Positions 1 to 7,505 are shown, counted from the stretch's first letter. The stretch: DNA of 16,350 nt from Bifidobacterium breve (GCA_945866155.1 CAMBGL010000013.1:1-16350), one strand, 5' to 3'. Notes: generated from the letters alone by a model not told the origin. Numbers and translations are program-made.

Positions 1-1568
1 GGACGCTCATAAACAACAGCTTCTGTTGTAATAAACATTGCAGCAATAGAGGCAGCGTTAGCAAGTGCTGAACGAGTTACCTTCACTGGATCGATGACAC
101 CATCTTTTGCAAGATCGCCATAGACATCAGTTGCAGCATTGAAGCCTTCATTTGCTTTCATTGCGCGAACCTTTGCAACAACTACATATCCTTCAAGGCC
201 CGCATTTTCTGCAATCCAGCGAAGTGGTTCATCGCATGCTTTGCGAACAAGGCGAACACCAACTGCTTTATCGCCAGTGAATCCAAGATCGCCTTCGAGT
301 GAATCAGCTGCGTGAACAAGTGCGGCGCCTCCACCAATAACGATTCCTTCTTCTACTGCTGCGCGAGTTGCAGAGATTGCATCTTCAAGACGGTGCTTCT
401 TCTCTTTCAACTCAACTTCAGTATGTGCTCCAACTTTGATAACGCAGACGCCACCAGCGAGTTTTGCAACGCGCTCTTGTAGCTTCTCGCGATCCCAATC
501 AGAATCTGTATTTGCAATCTCGTTACGAATCTCAGAGACGCGTGCAGCAACTGCTGCCTTATCTCCTGCTCCATCAACGATTGTTGTTGCATCTTTTGAA
601 ATCACGATGCGGCGAGCCTTTCCAAGAGATTCAAGTCCTACTTGGTCGAGCTTCATTCCGATATCGGATGAAATAACCTGACCGCCAGTGAGTACAGCAA
701 TATCTTGCAACATTGCCTTGCGACGATCTCCAAAGCCTGGTGCCTTCACAGCAGCTGAAGTAAATACTCCACGCATACGGTTGACCACCATCGTTGAAAG
801 CGCTTCGCCTTCAACATCTTCGGCAATAATCAAAAGTGGCTTTGATGCCTGTGCGACCTTTTCAAGGATTGGCAAGAGGTCAGCGAGCGCTGAAATCTTG
901 TTTCCTGAGATAAGAACATAGGCATCTTCTAGTACTGATTCCATACGATCTTGATCAGTTACGAAATATGGAGAGATGTAACCCTTATCGAATTGCATAC
1001 CTTCAGTAAATTCGAGTTCAAGTCCAGTAGTTGATGCCTCTTCAACAGTGATAACGCCATCTTTGCCGACCTTATCCATTGCTTCTGCAATGAGGTCACC
1101 GATAACGCGATCTTGGGCCGAAATGGTTGCAACATCTGCAATCTGTGCCTTGTCCTTTACAACAGTTGCATTTTCAGCCAAGCGAGCAGAGATAGCAACA
1201 ACTGCTGCTTCAATTCCCTGCTTCAATTCCATTGGCTGTGCGCCCGCTGCTAAGTTGCGAAGACCCTCTTTGACCATTGCTTGTGCAAGCACTGTCGCAG
1301 TAGTAGTTCCATCGCCGGCAACATCATTTGTCTTTGTAGCAACTTCTTTTACCAACTGTGCGCCCATGTTCTCAACTGGGTCAGAGAGTTCAATCTCTTT
1401 CGCAATTGTCACGCCGTCGTTAGTAATTGTTGGTGCGCCAAAAGACTTTGAGATAACTACGTTGCGACCCTTAGGTCCCAGAGTTACCTTGACGGTGTCA
1501 GCAAGAATGTTGACGCCACGTTCCATTGCGCGACGAGCGTGCTCGTCGAATTCAAGAATTTTTCCCAT
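1..1568 (-). CDS. groEL: 60 kDa chaperonin GroEL, partial (C-terminal end outside window)
   Basis: ATP-driven cytoplasmic chaperonin that forms tetradecameric rings and folds client proteins together with GroES. About 522 residues are visible from the ATG at 1566-1568; the frame is still open at base 1, so only the short C-terminal tail of a roughly 540-residue protein is missing. Visible hallmarks are the nucleotide-binding GPKGRN loop near residue 31, the GDGTTTA motif near 85-91 carrying the conserved ATPase Asp, and the EEGIVIGGG segment towards the C-terminus (IGGG where AGGG is more usual). The reading frame is intact. It lies 2 nt downstream of the groES stop codon, so the two are certainly co-transcribed under the CIRCE site upstream of groES. 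Some actinobacteria carry a second groEL elsewhere; this copy is the one linked to groES. Confidence 0.97.
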   Translation of the reverse strand, partial: MGKILEFDEHARRAMERGVNILADTVKVTLGPKGRNVVISKSFGAPTITNDGVTIAKEIELSDPVENMGAQLVKEVATKTNDVAGDGTTTATVLAQAMVKEGLRNLAAGAQPMELKQGIEAAVVAISARLAENATVVKDKAQIADVATISAQDRVIGDLIAEAMDKVGKDGVITVEEASTTGLELEFTEGMQFDKGYISPYFVTDQDRMESVLEDAYVLISGNKISALADLLPILEKVAQASKPLLIIAEDVEGEALSTMVVNRMRGVFTSAAVKAPGFGDRRKAMLQDIAVLTGGQVISSDIGMKLDQVGLESLGKARRIVISKDATTIVDGAGDKAAVAARVSEIRNEIANTDSDWDREKLQERVAKLAGGVCVIKVGAHTEVELKEKKHRLEDAISATRAAVEEGIVIGGGAALVHAADSLEGDLGFTGDKAVGVRLVRKACDEPLRWIAENAGLEGYVVVAKVRAMKANEGFNAATDVYGDLAKDGVIDPVKVTRSALANAASIAAMFITTEAVVYER

Positions 1569-1570
1569 TA

Positions 1571-1864
1571 CTACTTCTCGATTACAGCGAGAATGTCGCG
1601 AGCTGAAAGTACTAAGTACTCCTCGTTGTTGTACTTAACTTCAGTTCCGCCGTACTTGCTGTAAAGAACAACGTCGCCAACTTTGACATCCATAGGAACA
1701 CGGACACCATCATCAAAGCGACCTGGTCCTACTGCAACGACTGTGCCCTCTTGTGGCTTCTCCTTTGCAGTATCAGGAATAACAAGACCTGATGCAGTTG
1801 TTGTCTCGGCCTCTGATGCCTTTACAACGATGCGATCTTCTAGTGGCTTTATGGCTACGGCCAT
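1571..1864 (-). CDS. groES: 10 kDa co-chaperonin GroES
   Basis: Heptameric lid of the GroEL folding chamber, 97 residues, the normal length for the family. The N-terminus AIKPLEDRIVV and the C-terminal NNEEYLVLSARDILAVIE are typical Cpn10 sequences, and residues of about 16-38 form the mobile loop that docks on GroEL. The ATG at 1862-1864 is preceded by a strong AAGGAG ribosome binding site with 6-nt spacing (1871-1876). It is the first gene of a groES-groEL operon that begins in the 122-nt gap after tsaD, where a CIRCE-like operator is found. Confidence 0.98.
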   Translation of the reverse strand: MAVAIKPLEDRIVVKASEAETTTASGLVIPDTAKEKPQEGTVVAVGPGRFDDGVRVPMDVKVGDVVLYSKYGGTEVKYNNEEYLVLSARDILAVIEK

Positions 1865-1870
1865 GGCTTT

Positions 1871-1876
1871 CTCCTT
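1871..1876 (-). promoter_or_regulatory. groES ribosome binding site
   Basis: On the minus strand this reads AAGGAG, followed by 6 nt and the groES ATG. It supports the chosen start and is one of the strongest Shine-Dalgarno sequences in the window. Confidence 0.8.
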
Positions 1877-1915
1877 ATTGCTAGTGGTGATACTTCCTCG
1901 TGGGGATCTGCCCGA

Positions 1916-1942
1916 TTAGCAGACTCGACCCTAGAGTGCTAA
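1916..1942 (-). promoter_or_regulatory. CIRCE operator (HrcA binding site) upstream of groESL
   Basis: Read on the minus strand, the left arm is a perfect TTAGCACTC, followed by exactly 9 nt and the right arm GTCTGCTAA. The CIRCE consensus is TTAGCACTC-N9-GAGTGCTAA, so the left arm matches 9/9, the right arm 7/9, and the spacer length is exact. It ends about 52 nt upstream of the groES ATG, the usual place for HrcA repression of groESL. A TTGGCG just upstream could be a -35 element, but no convincing -10 was found at normal spacing, so the promoter itself is not called. Confidence 0.85.
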
Positions 1943-1955
1943 CGCCAACTCTAGG
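1930..1955. repeat. Perfect 8-bp inverted repeat overlapping CIRCE
   Basis: CCTAGAGT (1930-1937) and ACTCTAGG (1948-1955) are perfect inverted repeats around a 10-nt centre. They share bases with the perfect CIRCE arm at 1934-1942, so the two palindromes overlap. The inner 7-mers CTAGAGT/ACTCTAG each differ by one base from the HspR HAIR half-sites CTTGAGT/ACTCAAG, but the spacer is 10 nt rather than 7. No T-run follows on either strand, so it is not an intrinsic terminator for tsaD. Confidence 0.6.
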
Positions 1956-1986
1956 CGAGGCTATTCCCAGGGGCAAATTAGAGTTT

Positions 1987-3018
1987 TTAGAGCGCAATGG
2001 TGGTCACTGGCAGGCCCGAATCAGCGTCAAAGGCGATTGGGCTAGGCGATCTACCTGCTGCAACCATCAGTGAACCAAGGGCTGCAACCATCGCTCCATT
2101 GTCAGTACAGAGTGCGGGACTTGGGATTCGAAGGCGGATTCCTGCTTTTTCACAGCGCTCAGTCGCGACTGCACGAAGCCTTGAATTAGCAGCAACTCCC
2201 CCAGCAATTGCTAGTGAATCAATTCCACTTTCTTTACATGCTGCAATTGCTTTGAGCATAAGCACGTCAACAACTGATTCTTGAAAAGATGCAGCAACAT
2301 CTGTTTTTGCATAATTTGGAGTTGATTCTAAATAGCGCGCGACTGCAGTTTTGAGTCCTGAAAAAGAGAAATCGAATGGACGTGTTTCCCAATCTTGCGA
2401 TGTTGTAAGTCCGCGAGGGAAATTGATTGCAGTGGCATTTCCAGATTTTGCCAGTGCATCTATTGCCGGACCGCCAGGAAAACCTAACTGCATAACGCGT
2501 GCAATCTTGTCGAATGCCTCTCCTGCAGCGTCATCCATCGTTGCCCCAAGTTTTGTGATTGTTTGCGTGATGTCATCTACTTGTAGAAGTGATGAATGAC
2601 CGCCGCTCACAAGTAATGCGATAGTTGGATCAAGCGGTTGATCATGCGTTAGGAAATCAACGCTAACGTGCGCAGCTAAATGGTTGACTCCGTATAAAGG
2701 TTTACCAAGTCCAAGTGCTAGACCGCTAGCAGAGGCAACACCAACAAGCAGAGCGCCAACTAAACCAGGACCTGCAGTAACTGCAACTGCATCGATATCT
2801 GCAAGTGTTAGTTTGGAATCGGTTAGCGCTTTCTCAATGCTTGGCATCATCGCTTCTAGGTGCGCACGGCTCGCAATTTCAGGGACAACTCCCCCAAAGC
2901 GTGCATGTTCTTCAACGCTGGATGCAATGACATTTGCAAGCAAAGTGCGGCCCTGAACAATGCCAATCGCTGTTTCATCACAAGATGTTTCAATTCCTAG
3001 AACTATTGGTTGGCTCAT
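1987..3018 (-). CDS. tsaD: tRNA N6-adenosine threonylcarbamoyltransferase TsaD
   Basis: Transfers threonylcarbamoyl from threonylcarbamoyl-AMP to A37 of ANN-decoding tRNAs (t6A), in complex with TsaB and TsaE. The protein has 343 residues, normal for the Kae1/TsaD ASKHA fold. Visible hallmarks are the N-terminal GIETSCDETA, the metal ligands in NHLAAH (H113, H117), SGGH at 138-141, DDAAGEAFDK near 162-171, GGVAAN at 273-278, and CTDNGAM with D306. The ATG at 3016-3018 overlaps the rimI stop in a 4-nt ATGA, indicating translational coupling. It is the last gene of the tsaE-tsaB-rimI-tsaD series; groES begins 122 nt later under its own control. No intrinsic terminator was seen after its stop. 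Confidence 0.97.
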   Translation of the reverse strand: MSQPIVLGIETSCDETAIGIVQGRTLLANVIASSVEEHARFGGVVPEIASRAHLEAMMPSIEKALTDSKLTLADIDAVAVTAGPGLVGALLVGVASASGLALGLGKPLYGVNHLAAHVSVDFLTHDQPLDPTIALLVSGGHSSLLQVDDITQTITKLGATMDDAAGEAFDKIARVMQLGFPGGPAIDALAKSGNATAINFPRGLTTSQDWETRPFDFSFSGLKTAVARYLESTPNYAKTDVAASFQESVVDVLMLKAIAACKESGIDSLAIAGGVAANSRLRAVATERCEKAGIRLRIPSPALCTDNGAMVAALGSLMVAAGRSPSPIAFDADSGLPVTTIAL

Positions 3019-3473
3019 GCATGCACCAGCTCTTTGCGCATTACGAAGGCGTCCAGGGATGGTCCGTAATAATCTTTTCGGGTAGAAATCTTTGAATAAC
3101 CCAGGCTTTCATAGAGTGCAACAGCTGCGATATTTTCAACATCAACTTCGAGCATCATTGCAGGGGCTTCGCGTTGAATAGACCATGCTTCTATTTGGTC
3201 CATAAAGGCGCGTCCTATGCCTTGTTTTCTATACGTTTCTAAGACTCCAACAGTGAGTATGTCTGCATCGACACCGGGTGCGATAACCATGACACCTGCA
3301 TAGCCGATGATGTTTTCACCATCTATTGCAACGCAGAAATAGCGTGTACGCGGAACGCCAGCAAATTCTTCTTTGAATTGCGCAGTTGACCATGGAGATT
3401 CTGGGAATAGTGTTTTCTCCATCGATGTCAGCACTGGAATATCGAGTGCACTGGCTTCGCGATAAGTAATCAT
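3015..3473 (-). CDS. rimI: GNAT N-acetyltransferase, RimI type
   Basis: Predicted acetyl-CoA-dependent N-terminal protein acetyltransferase of the GNAT fold; the classical RimI substrate is ribosomal protein S18. The protein has 152 residues. The acetyl-CoA pyrophosphate-binding motif is RKQGIG at 82-87 (R-x-x-G-x-G). LEV at 108-110 and N113 lie on the strand-helix region typical of RimI, and ALYESLGY (119-126) carries the usual catalytic Tyr (Y121). The C-terminal RKDYYGPSLDAFVMRKEL is also RimI-like. It lies between tsaB and tsaD with 4-nt overlaps on both sides, the standard place for rimI in actinobacteria. The family assignment is strong; the actual protein target is inferred from name and position. 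Confidence 0.92.
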   Translation of the reverse strand: MITYREASALDIPVLTSMEKTLFPESPWSTAQFKEEFAGVPRTRYFCVAIDGENIIGYAGVMVIAPGVDADILTVGVLETYRKQGIGRAFMDQIEAWSIQREAPAMMLEVDVENIAAVALYESLGYSKISTRKDYYGPSLDAFVMRKELVHA

Positions 3474-4018
3474 GTGCGATCCGCCGTTGCTACTGCATCT
3501 GGACGGCGTAAATACATAGGTTCCGTTATTGAGCCTTGCGTTGCAAGATTAGTCATCGCAATAAGGTCCGGGAAAAGAGCAAAGTGAACGTTGTGGCCCA
3601 GTGCTTCAACATCGGCTGGAAAACTCACTGCTGGTTCACCAATGCGGATTCCCTTTGTGTAACGAGCCCAGTACCACTCTTTACGACGTGCATCAGTTGC
3701 AACAATAAAATCTTTCTCTTCTATTTGTGCTGCAATTGCATCGAGTGAGCAGACACCAATAACTTGGATATTTCGTGCACGTGCAAATGTGTGAGCAAAT
3801 GCAATGCCAACGCGTAGTCCTGTAAAGGGCCCTGGACCCATTCCGACAATAACTTGGTCAATGCTGTGTTGTGCAATTGCCTCTTGTACTAAAAGGGGAA
3901 GTGATGGACCGTGCGCAGTTGCACCGTCTCGATGACCGCTCCAGATAAGTTTTCCATCAGTAACAACGCCAACGACAGTGCGATTAGTTGAGGTATCGAT
4001 TACTAAAGAATTACTCAT
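3470..4018 (-). CDS. tsaB: tRNA threonylcarbamoyladenosine biosynthesis protein TsaB
   Basis: Inactive ASKHA-fold partner that dimerises with TsaD and supports t6A synthesis. The ATG at 4016-4018 is preferred: it overlaps the tsaE stop in the same 4-nt ATGA arrangement as its neighbours, and puts LVIDTSTNRT directly at the N-terminus. An in-frame start at 4036 would add six residues and a longer overlap. The result has 182 residues, short against about 230 for E. coli TsaB. The diagnostic GPGPFTGLRVGIAFA lies at 61-75, with ATDARRKEWYWARY at 107-120 and EPMYLRRPDA near the C-terminus. The N-terminal dimerisation domain is complete; the second domain is reduced. It overlaps rimI by 4 nt. Confidence 0.93.
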   Translation of the reverse strand: MSNSLVIDTSTNRTVVGVVTDGKLIWSGHRDGATAHGPSLPLLVQEAIAQHSIDQVIVGMGPGPFTGLRVGIAFAHTFARARNIQVIGVCSLDAIAAQIEEKDFIVATDARRKEWYWARYTKGIRIGEPAVSFPADVEALGHNVHFALFPDLIAMTNLATQGSITEPMYLRRPDAVATADRT

Positions 4019-4455
4019 AATGTGAAACCTTGCCAACGTGGGCCAATACCTGTGGCACTCACTTTTCGTACTTCCTCGCTGCGGTCAATGAATATTTCAA
4101 GACGTTCATCATCGAGGCGGGCGGATTCGTGCCCACCCCATTCGATAACAATGACGGCACTTTCACGCTGTGAATCTAAATCAAGATCATCTAAATAAAG
4201 ATTAGGATTTTTTGAATCAACTAGGCGATATGCATCAACATGAATAAGAGAGAGTGCGCCTTTATGTACTCGCGAAATAACGAATGTAGGCGAAGTAATG
4301 TCGTTATGGCCTAGAGCCTGCCCAATACCTTGCGCTAAAACTGTTTTTCCAGCGCCAAGTGGACCGTTGATGAGTAATAGATCTCCTGCTGCCAGTGATT
4401 GCCCGATGCGTACGCCAAGTGCGTGCATCTCTTCGGCAGTTGTAACAGAGATCAT
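4015..4455 (-). CDS. tsaE: tRNA threonylcarbamoyladenosine biosynthesis ATPase TsaE
   Basis: P-loop ATPase that drives turnover of the TsaBD complex in t6A synthesis. The protein has 146 residues, normal length. Walker A GPLGAGKT lies at 31-38, followed by the TSPTF switch (54-58), HVDAYRL (72-78) and VIEWG (103-107), all family signatures. It is the first gene of the tsaE-tsaB-rimI-tsaD block and lies just downstream of a strong terminator. No Shine-Dalgarno sequence precedes its ATG. Instead a TANNNT hexamer lies 6 nt before it, so it may be translated from a leaderless transcript. Confidence 0.95.
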   Translation of the reverse strand: MISVTTAEEMHALGVRIGQSLAAGDLLLINGPLGAGKTVLAQGIGQALGHNDITSPTFVISRVHKGALSLIHVDAYRLVDSKNPNLYLDDLDLDSQRESAVIVIEWGGHESARLDDERLEIFIDRSEEVRKVSATGIGPRWQGFTL

Positions 4456-4461
4456 GGTCTA

Positions 4462-4467
4462 AGGGTA
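4462..4467 (-). promoter_or_regulatory. Possible -10 element of a leaderless tsaE promoter
   Basis: On the minus strand TACCCT (matching TANNNT) is followed by exactly 6 nt and then the A of the tsaE ATG, which would put the transcription start on the initiation codon. There is no AGGAGG-like sequence upstream of this ATG. The -35 region would fall in the terminator stem, and no good -35 match is seen. Leaderless genes with this geometry are common in actinobacteria; here it is an inference. Confidence 0.35.
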
Positions 4468-4480
4468 TCGGCAAAGAAAA

Positions 4481-4516
4481 AAGGGCAGGGCCCCGGTTTC
4501 CCGAAGCCCTGCCCTT
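4481..4516 (-). terminator. Intrinsic terminator after the secreted hydrolase gene
   Basis: AAGGGCAGGGC (4481-4491) and GCCCTGCCCTT (4506-4516) form a perfect 11-bp GC-rich stem around a 14-nt loop. On the minus strand the stem is followed by a T-rich tail (TTTTCTTT), the hallmark of a Rho-independent terminator. It begins 12 nt past the hydrolase stop codon and closes the transcript arriving from the liv region. The plus-strand tail is much weaker, so it is assigned to the minus strand. Confidence 0.93.
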
Positions 4517-4528
4517 GATATTTTCTAC

Positions 4529-6118
4529 TTAGCTCTTATATTTCAAAAGATTTGGTAGGAAGTCAGGATCTGTATTTAGGTTTGGATCAATCTTGGCAAA
4601 GATTGATGAACCAACAAATTTCTGACTTGGAGCCTTACCTGTCTTTGCAGATTGTGCCAACAACTTAACCCAACCCATCATCTGAGCTGTAGTAAATGAT
4701 TGGTGACCAACACCTGATTCTGCAACTGGACCTGCCAAATCAGGAAGGCCTGCATCTGAGAACTTGGTATAGATCTCTGGAGTAAGTGAGTACATAGCAA
4801 ATGTGTTCCACATCGGCTTTGTACCTGTTCCAGCCTTGTACTTAGCAAGACGTGCTTTGTAGGAAGCGCGCGCATTATCTACATAAAGTGCGCTATTTCC
4901 TGCAAAGACCAAACGATCTGCTTCATTTGAAAGCAAGATAGTTGGCTTATCAGATGTGTAGTTGATTTTATCGAGTGCAGCAAACTTTGCCATTGCAGCA
5001 GGATCACCCTTGACGCGTGGTACTAACCTTAAGACGCCAAGCATTCCTGCAATTGCATCATCACCCGATAGACCCAAGTTGAAGCGGCCAGAATCAGCAT
5101 CGCTGAGAAGTGCTGACCAATTTGTCTTGGTGTTGTCATAGAAGCCTGCTCCTACGATTTCACCAATTGCTTGGCCAGCAAGTGTTCCAGTACCAAGTGC
5201 TTCTTGTGAGTTTTCAAGAATTGCAACTGTTGCATTGATGCTGTGTTCAGCAATTACTGCAGAAGTTGAGATTCCATCCATATGAGCACTCTTTGTTGGG
5301 ATTCCAACTATCAATCCTGCAAGAAGCAGAGCTGAACGTTGTGGAATTCCTGCAGCAGCAAGTGGTGCTGGGTATGCAAGTGGCTTTGCGCCAAGATCCT
5401 TGCTCCATGCAGAAAGTAGTGCTCCCGCTTTCGCGAATTCACCAAGGGCTGCCATGTGTCCTGCAGGTCCTTTTGCAACGCCAAATGCTGCGCAACCTTT
5501 AATGGTTGGGTCGGCAAAAACGCTGAGGAGATAGAAGTAATCGCAGAGTGACTGAAGTGCAGCTGATGGAGTTGTAAGTCCTGCCATCAAACCAACTGCA
5601 TCAGCCTTATCTGGATACTTCTCAATGAATTGATTGATAACAGGTGCAGCCCCTGATGAGCCATACACAACTACCTTCTTGATATTTGTGTACTTAGCGC
5701 GTGCAGTATCAACCATATCATTGAGCATCGCTACGCCATCAGTTGTATTCCAACCATGTAGACCGCCAGTTGATGCGCGATCATACGATGCAATTCCGTA
5801 ACCGGCCTTGAGCATCTCTGCTGTTACATCCGCATTGCGATTGACGCTAAATGGAGTTAGCTCTTCAACGCCAGTTGGGGCTTTGTAGCTTGGGTAATCA
5901 TATGATGGACGAAATCCATGATTCCAAATAAAGAATGTGCCATTGAAACGTGCAGGCACCTTCATTGTATAAGCAGCACCATTGGTGAGCTTTCCAGCAG
6001 TTGTTTCAACAACTGGAGCTGCTGCATTTGCTGATGGAATCAGTGTGACTGTTCCACCAACAATGAGTGCAGTTGCACCAAGTGTTGCGATGAACTTACG
6101 CATTGTTATATTTTTCAT
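4529..6118 (-). CDS. Secreted alpha/beta-hydrolase-like protein, substrate unknown
   Basis: 529 residues beginning with a Sec signal peptide: basic MRK, a hydrophobic core at about 9-27, and a likely cut after ANA (A32). Features suggesting an alpha/beta hydrolase are the FFIWNHGF strand and oxyanion loop at 62-69, ASYDRAST at 110-117, and a strand-nucleophile elbow VVVYGSSGAAP at 149-159 where S155 is the candidate nucleophile (GxSxA instead of GxSxG). D401 in LLSNEADRLVF and H472 in GVGHQSF could complete the triad. A long insertion (about 185-385) would form a lid. The only two cysteines seen, C192 and C209, could form a disulfide. The start has AAGGGGG 11 nt upstream; an in-frame ATG five codons later is possible but has no ribosome site. 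It lies 6 nt after the binding-protein gene, so they are co-transcribed. Esterase, amidase or peptidase activity cannot be told apart from sequence. Confidence 0.75.
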   Translation of the reverse strand: MKNITMRKFIATLGATALIVGGTVTLIPSANAAAPVVETTAGKLTNGAAYTMKVPARFNGTFFIWNHGFRPSYDYPSYKAPTGVEELTPFSVNRNADVTAEMLKAGYGIASYDRASTGGLHGWNTTDGVAMLNDMVDTARAKYTNIKKVVVYGSSGAAPVINQFIEKYPDKADAVGLMAGLTTPSAALQSLCDYFYLLSVFADPTIKGCAAFGVAKGPAGHMAALGEFAKAGALLSAWSKDLGAKPLAYPAPLAAAGIPQRSALLLAGLIVGIPTKSAHMDGISTSAVIAEHSINATVAILENSQEALGTGTLAGQAIGEIVGAGFYDNTKTNWSALLSDADSGRFNLGLSGDDAIAGMLGVLRLVPRVKGDPAAMAKFAALDKINYTSDKPTILLSNEADRLVFAGNSALYVDNARASYKARLAKYKAGTGTKPMWNTFAMYSLTPEIYTKFSDAGLPDLAGPVAESGVGHQSFTTAQMMGWVKLLAQSAKTGKAPSQKFVGSSIFAKIDPNLNTDPDFLPNLLKYKS

Positions 6119-6124
6119 GGTTAC

Positions 6125-7489
6125 TTATGCCCCCTTCGCAATTGCGTCTGCAGGGAGCGCAGGACGCACATAATTTGAAACAGTGACTGGTCCAGTACCT
6201 GAATCAGTTGTGTATAGGACACGAGTGCCATCAATAGGCTTCAAAACAGTTGCGCCGTCATATGCACCGATCCAGAAGCTTGTGAAAGCTTCGTGAGTTG
6301 TTCTTGAGTAACCCAGTGGTGAAAGTGCAGCGCTGCTGATCTTTGAACCATTGTTTTCAATATATGAAACAAGGCTCTTGCGAGTTAGGTTCTTACCAAC
6401 ACCAAAGAGTGCTGAAGTAGCCATATACGCAATATTCATTCCTTGAAGAACGTTGTTATCCCAGCGCTTATCTGGACCCTTGTTGAAATCATCGTTGATT
6501 TTCTTGAATGCAACTACATACTCATCTGTGGCTTCGCCAGGTGATGGAGCATGTGATGCGCTGATGATTCCAGCGAGCAACCCTGCAGAAACTGCTGGTG
6601 TAACACCCTTAGATCCAAGAATTGTCTGGAATGTTGTTGCATCTGAACCAACACTTGTTACTACCCATTTTTCCGGCTTGTAACCAAGTTGTGCAGCTGT
6701 TGATACCGCAATAGCTGTTGCGGATGCAACAGCGGCAACTATGACGATTTCAACTCCGTTTGCCTTAAGGGCAGTGAGTTGGCTTGCAAGTCCAAGGGAG
6801 CCTTGAGTACCAGCAATGAAGTTCACTGCGGTCTTCTTAGCTTCAAATGTAAGTCCTGCTGTTGTGAAACCAGCGAGCGCGTTACGACCAAAGTCATCGG
6901 TCTGATACAAAATACCGATCTTCTTTGTTGGATATGTATCCTTGAGATACTTACCAACAATCTTTGACTCAACAACATATGTTCCAAGGCCGCCAAATGA
7001 ATTTGGATAGACCTTTGGATCTGTATAAAAACCGCTGTAACCACTATTGACGAAAAGGTCAGGAATTCCACGACGGTTGATATCTCCAATAACAGAGATG
7101 TGTGTCTGTGTTCCAACGCTTCCGATAAATGCAAAGACCTTATCTTTATTGATAAGCGATGACGCGCTAGAGACAGTTAGGCCTGCCTTGTACTGATCAT
7201 CTTTGACTACAAGGCGAACCTTGCGTCCATAAATTCCACCTTTTGAATTCACATAATCAAAGTAGCCGCGCATTGCATCATCTACCTTGTTGTAACCAGG
7301 GCTAGCCGCACCTGATTGTGGCAATTGCATACCGAGAACAATTTCGGTTGCGCTTACGCCAGGATCACTTGCAGCTGTTGCTGGCAGCGAGGTGATAGCC
7401 ATTGTGCTCACCGCGACTCCAGCAACGAATGCAATCATTCCTCTGCGAGTCAGAGGGGAGAGAGTATTTCTTTTATTCACTGCGTTCAC
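6125..7489 (-). CDS. livK: LivK-like substrate-binding protein of a HAAT-type ABC transporter
   Basis: Extracytoplasmic binding protein of the periplasmic-binding-protein type I family (branched-chain amino acids, amides or urea), 454 residues with the signal. After the signal come EIVLGMQLPQSGAASPGYN (49-67), the GGIYGRKVRLVVKDDQY segment (84-100), FAFIGSVGTQT (119-129) and KKIGILYQTDDFGRNAL, all typical of this family. The N-terminus has TRRGMI at 14-19, matching the twin-arginine pattern, a hydrophobic stretch and a likely cut near ATAA (37-40). The protein appears to have no cysteine and so no lipobox, unusual for a binding protein of a Gram-positive ABC importer. Start is GTG at 7487-7489; a second in-frame GTG three codons on, with the purine-rich AAAGAAAGAG at better spacing, is an equal alternative. 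The ligand is not predictable by eye. Confidence 0.9.
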   Translation of the reverse strand: MNAVNKRNTLSPLTRRGMIAFVAGVAVSTMAITSLPATAASDPGVSATEIVLGMQLPQSGAASPGYNKVDDAMRGYFDYVNSKGGIYGRKVRLVVKDDQYKAGLTVSSASSLINKDKVFAFIGSVGTQTHISVIGDINRRGIPDLFVNSGYSGFYTDPKVYPNSFGGLGTYVVESKIVGKYLKDTYPTKKIGILYQTDDFGRNALAGFTTAGLTFEAKKTAVNFIAGTQGSLGLASQLTALKANGVEIVIVAAVASATAIAVSTAAQLGYKPEKWVVTSVGSDATTFQTILGSKGVTPAVSAGLLAGIISASHAPSPGEATDEYVVAFKKINDDFNKGPDKRWDNNVLQGMNIAYMATSALFGVGKNLTRKSLVSYIENNGSKISSAALSPLGYSRTTHEAFTSFWIGAYDGATVLKPIDGTRVLYTTDSGTGPVTVSNYVRPALPADAIAKGA

Positions 7490-7505
7490 TCTTTCTTTTG
7501 CAGTT

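Noticed and set aside
1048..1638. Long plus-strand open frame opposite groEL (196 codons)
   Set aside because: It is the antisense of a well-conserved GroEL/GroES sequence, low in complexity and with no ribosome site; a coding shadow.
1930..1955. Hairpin as an intrinsic terminator for tsaD
   Set aside because: No T-run follows the stem on either strand; an operator role is more likely.
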